Assembly: GCA_947626555.1 (NCBI GenBank) | Contig: CANQSP010000013.1 | Span: forward strand, 1 to 33,925 | Length of the DNA: 33,925 nucleotides | Direction of reading: 5' to 3' | Origin: an uncultured Clostridia bacterium | GTDB taxonomy: Bacteria > Bacillota > Clostridia > TANB77 > CAG-508 | Part shown: positions 17,791 through 25,412 of the stretch, in pieces | Numbering within the stretch: position 1 is the stretch's first letter | Layout: each line of letters opens with the position of its first letter | Translations under genes and position numbers: made by a program | The notes under the pieces: generated by a model | Database searches by the model: none | Told to the model about the DNA's origin: nothing | The model's input: only the letters and a program-made list of their open reading frames with translations

Positions 17791-17825
17791 ATATATAAGT
17801 ATAATTAGGTACAAAGGAGGAACAT

Positions 17826-18173
17826 ATGGGAACATATTACTTACCAAGAAATGTTAAAGGAGAAGGAAGAATATTATTTATATTTACAGCAAAAAGTTTT
17901 ATATATGCAATAGTAGGCGCAGGAATAGGTTATATATTTGAGCTAATTTTTTCTATTTTTAAATTAAATCTAGTTGGATATATAATTATGGCTGTGCTTG
18001 CTTTAATTGGATTTTCAATAGGAACATTCAAAATGCCAGATATGCAAGGTCTAGAAATTACAAGGAAAACAGGAGGAGAAAAAATCGATGATGTAATAAT
18101 AAGAGCAATTAAGTTTAAACAAAAGAGCAATAAAATTTATATATACAAAGGAGATGAAACAAATGACAAATAA
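17826..18173 (+). CDS. prgI: PrgI-family (VirB3-like) T4SS membrane protein
   Basis: 115 residues with two adjacent membrane helices (about 23-44 and 53-71) followed by a short cytoplasmic tail with the family-like stretch FKMPDMQGLEITRKTGGE. PrgI/VirB3 proteins sit at the inner-membrane base next to the VirB4 ATPase. Strong AAAGGAGG ribosome site. The 3' end overlaps the next gene by 11 bases, indicating translational coupling. Confidence 0.8.
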   Translation: MGTYYLPRNVKGEGRILFIFTAKSFIYAIVGAGIGYIFELIFSIFKLNLVGYIIMAVLALIGFSIGTFKMPDMQGLEITRKTGGEKIDDVIIRAIKFKQKSNKIYIYKGDETNDK

Positions 18174-19383
18174 TGTAAACTCATTAGTTATAATTTTAAT
18201 TTTAATATTAGGAGTTATGTTTACTCTACTTATTGCAGTAGGAATGATATACTTAATGGCTAGAATAAAGAAAAATAAGCAAAAAGAAGAGCAAATACAA
18301 GATACTAATAAAGAAGTGGGAAAAACAAAAGTAATACCAAAGGAATATTCAACAGATTCTATTTTTAACTTTTTAAACTTTGATAAAATAGAAGATAATA
18401 TGATAGTTCAAAATAATGGTGAAAGATACTTAATGGTAGTTGAATGTCAGGGTATTAATTATGATTTAATGTCTTCGGCAGAAAAGGTAGCAGTTGAAGA
18501 GGGGTTTATACAATTTTTAAATACATTAACTCATCCAATACAAATATATACTCAAACTAGAACAATTAATTTAGGTAATAGTATTCAAACTTATAAAAAT
18601 AAAGTAAAAGAAATAGAAATGAATTATCAAAAGCAAAGAATGAGATTTGAACAAATGCAAAATTCAGGAAATTATTCTCAAGAGCAATTAAATAAAGAAT
18701 ATTTTGAATTAACGAAACAAAGAAATTTATACGAATATGGAAAAGATATTATATATACAACAGAAAGGTTAAGTTTAAATAGAAATGTACTAAATAAGAA
18801 ATATTATATTGTAATTCCATATTATCCAGCAGATTTAGGACCTAATAATTTTGATGCTGAAGAAATAAAAAATTTGGCATTTTCAGAATTATATACGAGA
18901 GCACAATCTATAATAAGAACCTTAAGCGTATGTGAAGTAAATGGACGTGTATTATCTTCAATTGAATTGGTAGATTTATTGTATGTTGCATACAATCGTG
19001 ATGATTCAGAAGTATATGGAGTAGATACAGCATTAAAAGCAGGATTTGATGAATTATATTCAACAGCACCAGATGTACTAGATAAGAAAATGAAAGTATT
19101 AGATGAAAAAATAGAAAAGAAAGCTTTGGAAAAAGCAAATCAAAAGGTTATGGAAGTTAGATCAGAAAAGCAAAGACAAATACAACAAAAAGAAGAGACG
19201 ATTGATGATTTAATAGATAATCTTGCTAAGATGATAATACAAGAAAACACATCAATAATAGGTCAAGAAGTTGCAACGAAAGCAAAGAAAAAGATTGATG
19301 AAGAAAAAGTTGATAAGGGAGGTACAAAAGATGTTCAAAAAGAAACAAAAACAAGAAAAAGAAGAACTACAAAAACAGCCTAA
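18163..19383 (+). CDS. Membrane-anchored VirB4/TraC N-terminal-domain-like protein
   Basis: 406 residues. One membrane helix (about 7-30), a charged linker, then a domain from ~50 to 320 with the pattern DNMIVQNNGERYLMVVEC...EKVAVEEGFIQFLNTLTHPIQIYTQTR, which resembles the N-terminal module of VirB4/TraC ATPases. The C-terminus is a long charged helix rich in Lys/Glu/Gln. Start 18163 is preferred over ATG 18154 because AAAGGAG (18147-18153) is nine bases from it. It overlaps virB4 by 53 bases. The two proteins probably work together as a VirB4 split into a membrane-tethered platform and an ATPase. Confidence 0.7.
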   Translation: MTNNVNSLVIILILILGVMFTLLIAVGMIYLMARIKKNKQKEEQIQDTNKEVGKTKVIPKEYSTDSIFNFLNFDKIEDNMIVQNNGERYLMVVECQGINYDLMSSAEKVAVEEGFIQFLNTLTHPIQIYTQTRTINLGNSIQTYKNKVKEIEMNYQKQRMRFEQMQNSGNYSQEQLNKEYFELTKQRNLYEYGKDIIYTTERLSLNRNVLNKKYYIVIPYYPADLGPNNFDAEEIKNLAFSELYTRAQSIIRTLSVCEVNGRVLSSIELVDLLYVAYNRDDSEVYGVDTALKAGFDELYSTAPDVLDKKMKVLDEKIEKKALEKANQKVMEVRSEKQRQIQQKEETIDDLIDNLAKMIIQENTSIIGQEVATKAKKKIDEEKVDKGGTKDVQKETKTRKRRTTKTA

Positions 19384-21310
19384 TTCAGACTATACAAATC
19401 CAAATCAATATACATTCTTAAGAAAAAAGACTATAAAAGAACTAATATCTCCATCAGGCATTGATGCAAGCAATATAGATCACTTAGAAATAATTTCAAG
19501 TGTAAAAAGGTATGCAAGAAGTTTCTTTGTATCTGCACTTCCTAGAATGTGTACTTTCCCAGAATTATTTAGAGATATGTATATGTTTGGAGACATTAAT
19601 ACATCAATATACATTAATCCAATAGCAGAATCTAGGTCACAAAGTGAACTAAATAGAACTATTAATGAAATAGAAACAGAAAGAATTGTAGCAGCGGATA
19701 GAGGAAATATAAACAGAGAAAGTGATTTAGCACAAAAAAGAATAGAGGCTGAGCAATTAAGAGATGAAATAGCATCAGGGTTTAATAAATTATATGAAGC
19801 TTCAATAGTTTCAACTTTATTTGCATATAGTTTGGAGGATTTAGACAGATTTACAAAGTTATTAGCAACAGAAATGTCTAAATCACTGGTTGGAATAAAA
19901 AGTGCATGGGCAATGCAAGAGGATGCATTCAAATCTAATTTACCATTAATGGATGATAGAATAAGAAAAATACATACATTTGATCGTAGATCTATGGGAA
20001 CGATTTTCCCTTTTACAACTTCAGAAGTGGGACATCCATCTGGAATTCCACTAGGATTTAATAAACAAACTGGTGTACCAATTTTATTTGATAATTTTCA
20101 TTCATCACTTTCAAACTATAATATGGTTATCTTCGCTAAATCAGGTGCTGGTAAATCAGTTACAATGAAAACTTTAATTTCTAGGTCAGCCGTACTTATG
20201 GGAATACAAAGTTTAGCACTAGATGCTGAAGGTGAGTATAGTATTGTTGCAGAAAGCTTAGGTGGAATAAATGTAGTATTAAGTCCAAATTCAAAAACAG
20301 TTATAAATTTATTTGATATAGAATCTGAAATAGTAAAAGATGAAATAACAGGAAAAGATAGAGTCGTTTTAAATGTTGAAAATAAAGTTGAAGACGTAAC
20401 TCAAGCTTTACTTACGATGGCAAGAGGTAGCACAAGAAGTTCAGAGGTAAATGAACTTACAAAGCAAATAATTGCTGAATCAGTTGCAGAGGAATATGCG
20501 GCAGCTAAAATAACGAGTGATCCAATGAGTTTATATGAAAGAAAACGTGATAGTGCAACAGGGGATATGCTAGGAAGAGGAAAGAAACTTATGCCAACAA
20601 TAGGTTCTTGGTATAAAAGAATTCAAAGGAAAGCTCAAGAAAATACAAATGTAGACTATCAATTCCATTATAGTTACTTATTAAAAGTTATGAAACAATA
20701 TATAAGAGAATATGACGGACAGATGGCTTACTTTGATGGGCAGTCTACATTTGACTTATTAGATGGAACATTATTTATAAACTTAGACATATCTCAATTA
20801 GAGGAAAGATTTGCAAGACCACTGGCACAACAAATTTTACTTTCATGGATATGGGAAAAATATGTTAAGAAAAACAGTGAGGATAGGAAAAAGGCTGCTA
20901 AGAAAAGAGTTTTAGTTGATGAGGCATGGATGTTACTTCCATACCCAGAAGCAGTAGATTTCTTAAACACAATGGCAAGACGTGCAAGGAAAAGAAATGT
21001 ATCGCTTGCAATTATATCTCAAAGATTCCAAGATTTTTATGAAAAACCAGAAGTTCAAGCAGTTTTAACATCTTCAGATACAAAGTTGTTTTTAGCACAA
21101 GATAAATCAGAAATCAATTACTTAAAAGAGGTATTTAAACTAAGTGAAGGAGAGGCAGGATTTTTAGTAACATGTTTCAAAGGTGAAGGGCTACTAAAAG
21201 TTGGTTCAGAAACAGCAATTTTACAAATTCAACCAACTAATAAGGAATTCGAATTCGTGGAAACAAACTTAAATAAATTAGTACAAAAGCAAAAGCAAAT
21301 AGAACAATAA
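19331..21310 (+). CDS. virB4: VirB4-family T4SS ATPase
   Basis: 659 residues. Walker A AKSGAGKSV (269-277) and Walker B LVDEAWMLL (528-536) are intact, followed by IISQRFQDF, the motif-III region typical of VirB4/TrbE. The N-terminal ~260 residues are the VirB4 pairing domain. Start ATG 19331 is chosen for GGGAGG at 19317-19322; the upstream in-frame ATG at 19271 has no ribosome site and lies deeper inside the preceding gene. It powers pilus assembly and transport at the cytoplasmic membrane. It lies directly between the VirB4-N-like protein and the VirB6-like channel. Confidence 0.93.
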   Translation: MFKKKQKQEKEELQKQPNSDYTNPNQYTFLRKKTIKELISPSGIDASNIDHLEIISSVKRYARSFFVSALPRMCTFPELFRDMYMFGDINTSIYINPIAESRSQSELNRTINEIETERIVAADRGNINRESDLAQKRIEAEQLRDEIASGFNKLYEASIVSTLFAYSLEDLDRFTKLLATEMSKSLVGIKSAWAMQEDAFKSNLPLMDDRIRKIHTFDRRSMGTIFPFTTSEVGHPSGIPLGFNKQTGVPILFDNFHSSLSNYNMVIFAKSGAGKSVTMKTLISRSAVLMGIQSLALDAEGEYSIVAESLGGINVVLSPNSKTVINLFDIESEIVKDEITGKDRVVLNVENKVEDVTQALLTMARGSTRSSEVNELTKQIIAESVAEEYAAAKITSDPMSLYERKRDSATGDMLGRGKKLMPTIGSWYKRIQRKAQENTNVDYQFHYSYLLKVMKQYIREYDGQMAYFDGQSTFDLLDGTLFINLDISQLEERFARPLAQQILLSWIWEKYVKKNSEDRKKAAKKRVLVDEAWMLLPYPEAVDFLNTMARRARKRNVSLAIISQRFQDFYEKPEVQAVLTSSDTKLFLAQDKSEINYLKEVFKLSEGEAGFLVTCFKGEGLLKVGSETAILQIQPTNKEFEFVETNLNKLVQKQKQIEQ

Positions 21311-21327
21311 AAGGGGGGTAATGTTAA

Positions 21328-23412
21328 ATGGAGTTCTTTACAAAAAAGAAAAATTTACGAAAGATAATAATAGCATTTGTAATTTTAATATTATTCAATT
21401 TTATTGTACCAACATATAGTAGAGCAGACGTTGGAGGTGCACTTTCAGCACCAGTAGTAGCATTAGTTGCAACAATATTTGATGCATTAAATGGATTAAT
21501 GGCAAATTTAATGATTAGTAGTGATAGCGAATATGGTGATGGAGGTTTTATGGGTCTAGGAAGTCTATTAACAGTATATCCAGATGCACATGAGGGAGTT
21601 CCAATAATAGATTTAAATGGTGCTAGTAGAGGACCTTGGAGAAATGTTCCAAAGCAATATATAACTAATAATCCTTATGATCCTAGTTTGCCTACAGTAA
21701 TTATTTTAAATGAAGATATAAATGGAGATTATGGTGTTCCAATTTTAAGGTACACACCTGGTTTAATATTTTCAGGAAAAGTAAAATCATTAGATGTAAA
21801 CTTTTTTACTACAGAAGAATTAGATCCTAATAGTGCAGAAAATAAGAAATCAGTAGTAGCACATTTAAGAGGAATTGTTTCTAGTTGGTATTTAGCATTA
21901 AGAAATATATCAATTGTAGGTTTATTATCAGTCCTAATTTACTTAGGAATTAGGCTTATTGTAACATCTAGTAATGCGGAAAAAGCAAAATATAAACAGA
22001 ATATTTTGGATTGGTTAGTGGCAATGTGTTTACTATTTTTCTTACACTATATAATGTCATTTACAATGTTAATGGTTAATTCAATTACTACTATGATAGT
22101 TGGAGAAGATTATTCAGGAAATGAGATAAATGTAGTAATTCTTGACAGTCATTATGATGACGTAAGTAGTGCAAAAAATAAAATTAATACAATACCAGAT
22201 GTTCCTGTAGATGGATCAGCAGAATGTAAATACGCAACATCATTAATGGGAGCTGCAAGAATTCAAGTTGAATATAATGAAGGCTCTAAGAAGTGGGGAT
22301 ATTTACTTTTATACATAGCATTAACTATCTATACAATAATATTTACAGTAACTTATTTAAAAAGGGTAATAAATATGGTATTCTTAACAATAATTGCACC
22401 ACTTGTAGCACTTACATATCCTTTAGATAAAGCAGGAGACACGAAAGCACAAGCATTTAGTTTTTGGTTAAAAGAGTATGTATATAATGCTTTGATGCAA
22501 CCATTACATTTGCTATTATATATGATATTAGTTGGTTCTGCAATGTCACTTGCTGCTTCAAATATGTTATATGCAATTGTAGCATTAGCATTCATTTTAC
22601 CAGCAGAAAAATTAGTAAAGAAAATGTTCAACTTTAGAAATGATGCAACAGGTAGCCCACTTGGAGGTTTTGCAGGCGGTATGATGGCTAAGACATTATT
22701 AGATAAAGCTGGAACAGGTGGAAAAAGATCAGCCCAATCAGGCGGACAGAATGGTAGAGTCAGAACTGCAAATGTTCCAAGACAAAGAGATCCAAGTGCA
22801 CCAAAAGGTGCAAGTGCATTAGCAGGAGACAATACGTTACTAGCAGGTACAGGTCAGCCATCATTATCATCAAGGTCAACAACTAATGCACAAATGCAAA
22901 ATGCTCAAGCTGCTACATCAACAGGAAGGCAAGGAACTCAAGCTATGCCAGCAGGTCAAAATGCTTCAGCAAGCCAACAAGTTACAGGTAGCGAATTAAA
23001 TCCAGATGCTATAGATATGGCGGAACAACTTCCAGATGCAGTGATTGTACCTAATGGCTCAGATGGACAACAAGAGCAAGGTAGTGGAGCTTTTGAAGAT
23101 GCTCCACCAGTAGATCCAAATACAGCAGAATTAATAAGACAACAACATGAATTATTGGAAAATCCAGATTTAACAGATGAACAAAGAGCAGAAGCTCAAG
23201 AAGAATTAGATTATTTAGAAGGAAATACTCGAGCTGGTGCTCAACAAGATATAGAGAGACCTACAAATGCCAATGCAGATGAATTAATAAGGAAACAACG
23301 TGAATTACTAGATAATCCAGATTTATCAGATGAAGAAAGATCAAATATAGAAGATACAATCGCATATTTGCGGAGGAAATACAGAAAACGGTCAGAATGT
23401 TGCTCAAGTTAG
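21328..23412 (+). CDS. VirB6/TrbL-like T4SS channel protein, frame 1 of a +1-frameshifted gene
   Basis: 694 residues if read without a shift. A signal-like helix (10-28) is followed by a soluble loop, then six or more membrane helices (about 188-208, 228-252, 330-348, 350-372, 395-415, 418-432) as in VirB6/TrbL/PrgL proteins, and a polar Ala/Gln/Pro-rich tail with two ~48-residue repeats starting ELIRQQHELLENPDL and ELIRKQRELLDNPDL. In the second repeat, codon 682 is CGG (23371); the frame then ends after 13 more codons. Skipping the C gives YL-GGNTENG, which aligns with YLEGNTRAG in the first repeat, and continues into the reading frame ending at 24304. The full product would be 991 residues. 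GGGGGG ribosome site before ATG 21328. Confidence 0.85.
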   Translation: MEFFTKKKNLRKIIIAFVILILFNFIVPTYSRADVGGALSAPVVALVATIFDALNGLMANLMISSDSEYGDGGFMGLGSLLTVYPDAHEGVPIIDLNGASRGPWRNVPKQYITNNPYDPSLPTVIILNEDINGDYGVPILRYTPGLIFSGKVKSLDVNFFTTEELDPNSAENKKSVVAHLRGIVSSWYLALRNISIVGLLSVLIYLGIRLIVTSSNAEKAKYKQNILDWLVAMCLLFFLHYIMSFTMLMVNSITTMIVGEDYSGNEINVVILDSHYDDVSSAKNKINTIPDVPVDGSAECKYATSLMGAARIQVEYNEGSKKWGYLLLYIALTIYTIIFTVTYLKRVINMVFLTIIAPLVALTYPLDKAGDTKAQAFSFWLKEYVYNALMQPLHLLLYMILVGSAMSLAASNMLYAIVALAFILPAEKLVKKMFNFRNDATGSPLGGFAGGMMAKTLLDKAGTGGKRSAQSGGQNGRVRTANVPRQRDPSAPKGASALAGDNTLLAGTGQPSLSSRSTTNAQMQNAQAATSTGRQGTQAMPAGQNASASQQVTGSELNPDAIDMAEQLPDAVIVPNGSDGQQEQGSGAFEDAPPVDPNTAELIRQQHELLENPDLTDEQRAEAQEELDYLEGNTRAGAQQDIERPTNANADELIRKQRELLDNPDLSDEERSNIEDTIAYLRRKYRKRSECCSS
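23371..23374 (+). other. +1 frameshift site 1 (TTG-C-GGA)
   Basis: Zero-frame codon CGG follows Leu681 of the VirB6-like gene. Omitting the C at 23371 gives GGA (Gly) and opens a frame of 311 codons. A second zero-frame CGG at 23389 is only reached if the first is not skipped; the internal protein repeat supports the first position. Confidence 0.75.
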
Positions 23413-24304
23413 TTCAGCTAGAGGAAATGCCCCAATTGACACTTCTACAGCAAATGCAAGAGTAATGCCAGCAAGACAAAATGCTGTGGTAAGACCAACA
23501 AGATCACAATCATTATCTTCTGCTCAAATCAGAAGAAGAGGAGGCTTCATTGGTGGTGTAGCTAATGTAGGAAAAGCAGTTTATAAAAGTGCTGGAGGAG
23601 CAAAAGGTATTGCCAGAGCAGCTGCTAGAGCAGCTATAAAAACAAGTGCTATGGCTGGAGGTACAGCTATTGCATTAGGAGCAGCTATTACATCAGATAA
23701 CTTAGATAATATGTTAACATGGCCTTTGGCTGGAACTGCAGCAGGAGGTATGATAGGAAATAGAGTATCAAATGGAATAGAAAGAACAACAGGCAGAGTA
23801 GCAAATGCAGCTCATGTTATTAGTGATGCTTATGCAGAAGGTTCATCATCAAGAGAGGCAATGCTAGAAAGAAGACTTAAAAGACAACAAAAAGATTTTG
23901 AAAAGAATGAGGACAATATACAATATTTTAGAGAGAACTTTACAGATAAAACAGATAAAGAAATTAAAGAAGACATTATGAAAAGGGCTTCAGTATATGA
24001 TAGAGGTGGAATAAAGAATCTTGATAGAATAAAAGATGCAATTAAGTTAGAAGATGAATTGTTAAAGCCTATACAAGACCCTGCTGAAAAAGAAAAAGCT
24101 AGACAACAAGCTCAAATGGAAGCAATGACAATGGCTAAGATAAGAGAAGATTTAGGAGAAGCAGGATTTAAATCTACAAAAAATGTTAGAGATCGTAAAG
24201 CTTCTTTAGTAAAACAATTAATGAATAATGGTATGGATGAAAAAGAGGCAATAGAAAGAGCAGATACTACATTTGAATTTATGAGCACAGCATTAAATAA
24301 ATAA
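23372..24304 (+). CDS. VirB6-like protein, C-terminal frame after the +1 shift
   Basis: 310 residues from GGA at 23372. The first ATG is at 23465 but has no Shine-Dalgarno sequence, so independent translation is unlikely. The start completes the second repeat (GGNTENGQNVAQ) of the upstream frame. It is followed by an Arg-rich patch, a Gly/Ala-rich segment of ~70 residues with weakly hydrophobic helices (GGAKGIARAAARAAIK, GGTAIALGAAITS), and a charged coiled-coil-like tail to the stop. Long C-terminal extensions of this kind are common in Gram-positive VirB6/TrbL proteins and reach into the cytoplasm or the lumen of the complex. Read alone it has no recognisable domain. Confidence 0.75.
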   Translation, partial: GGNTENGQNVAQVSSARGNAPIDTSTANARVMPARQNAVVRPTRSQSLSSAQIRRRGGFIGGVANVGKAVYKSAGGAKGIARAAARAAIKTSAMAGGTAIALGAAITSDNLDNMLTWPLAGTAAGGMIGNRVSNGIERTTGRVANAAHVISDAYAEGSSSREAMLERRLKRQQKDFEKNEDNIQYFRENFTDKTDKEIKEDIMKRASVYDRGGIKNLDRIKDAIKLEDELLKPIQDPAEKEKARQQAQMEAMTMAKIREDLGEAGFKSTKNVRDRKASLVKQLMNNGMDEKEAIERADTTFEFMSTALNK

Positions 24305-24319
24305 CATTTTAATTATTAC

Positions 24320-24393
24320 ATAAAACCAAAAGGAATAGACCTTTTGGTTTTATATAAAAAGGTAGGTTCTACCTTTTTATATAAGACCAAAAG
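24320..24393 (+). promoter_or_regulatory. Mutually exclusive hairpins, possible attenuator or processing site
   Basis: Hairpin A: a perfect 14-bp stem, 24320-24333 with 24340-24353. Hairpin B: a perfect 14-bp stem, 24352-24365 with 24369-24382. The 3' arm of A can instead pair with 24381-24393, which extends B into one continuous ~25-bp stem (24341-24365 with 24369-24393, one G-U pair). Only one arrangement can form at a time. It lies between the VirB6-like gene and the next gene, ending seven bases before its ribosome site. Confidence 0.65.
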
Positions 24394-24412
24394 ATAGAAG
24401 AAAGGGAAAAAT

Positions 24413-25339
24413 ATGTTTAATAAATTTATTAGATATTTTAATCAAAATAGAATAAAAGTCATAGGAATTATTGTTGCAATATTTTTAGCAATAATCTTTA
24501 TACAAATGTTAAATAATCTTGCAAAAGAAGAAAATGAAAACCAGTTAAATCAAATAATTTCAAATAAAATTTCACAAAATGAGCACACAGATTCTGTTAT
24601 AAACACAGGAGGTGTTTCAAATGAAAAGGCAAATGAAAACGAAAGGCTAATAGATAATTTTGTAAAATGTTGTAACAATAAAGAAACTAAGCAGGCTTAT
24701 GATTTACTATCAGATGACTGTAAAGATGCTCTTTTTCGAACAGAAGAAGAATTTGTAAATAATTATTATAATGTAATTTTTAATCAATATAAAGTATATG
24801 AACTAGAAAATTGGATTTCTAGTGAGAAATATTCAACTTATAAAATTAAATTTACAGATGATGCATTATCAACAGGTGGGAATATAAATAGTAACCAAAT
24901 TGAAGATTACTATACAGTAGTAGAACAGGGTGATATTTCTAAGCTTAATATAAATAAATATGTATATAAAGAAATTATTAATAAAATAGCAACGCAAGAA
25001 GAACTTTCAATTAGAGTAATTTCAAGAGAAAATTATATAGATTATCAAGTATATGAAATTAATTTTATTAATCACAATTCAAATGATATAAGAATATATG
25101 ATTCAAATAGTAAATCTTCATGGAATGCTATAGATGATAATACTTTGAAATATTCAGCATTTGTAGAAGAAATACCAGAAGTGTATTTAACAATGAGAAG
25201 TGGACAAGAACAGACTATAAAAGTAAAATTTTCGAAAATATATAATCCAAGTAGAATTATACAAAGCTTATACTTTAGTAATATGTATTGCATGGTAGAG
25301 CCAAGAACTTTATTTAATATAAATATACCGCTTAATTAG
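24413..25339 (+). CDS. Membrane-anchored NTF2/VirB8-like protein
   Basis: 308 residues. One membrane helix (about 15-36) and an extracytoplasmic part. Residues ~80-170 resemble an NTF2-like fold (LIDNFVKCCNNKETKQAYDLLSDDCKDALF pattern: helix, then a hydrophobic strand-rich half), as in the VirB8/TcpC subunits of Gram-positive T4SS. Residues ~190-305 form a beta-rich region with conserved NITV-like strands (SGQEQTIKVKF). The assignment is by topology and position rather than a diagnostic motif. AAAGGG precedes the ATG. A related protein is encoded at 29067. Confidence 0.6.
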   Translation: MFNKFIRYFNQNRIKVIGIIVAIFLAIIFIQMLNNLAKEENENQLNQIISNKISQNEHTDSVINTGGVSNEKANENERLIDNFVKCCNNKETKQAYDLLSDDCKDALFRTEEEFVNNYYNVIFNQYKVYELENWISSEKYSTYKIKFTDDALSTGGNINSNQIEDYYTVVEQGDISKLNINKYVYKEIINKIATQEELSIRVISRENYIDYQVYEINFINHNSNDIRIYDSNSKSSWNAIDDNTLKYSAFVEEIPEVYLTMRSGQEQTIKVKFSKIYNPSRIIQSLYFSNMYCMVEPRTLFNINIPLN

Positions 25340-25412
25340 TAGAAAAAAATTAAAAAAAGTAAAAGAATTAAAAAATATGAACTAAATGAATGTAATAAGA
25401 GAGGTGATAATT

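Noticed and set aside
19271..19330. Upstream ATG 19271 as the VirB4 start
   Set aside because: No Shine-Dalgarno sequence, and the added residues are Lys/Arg-rich out-of-frame translation of the previous gene; 19331 has GGGAGG at good distance.
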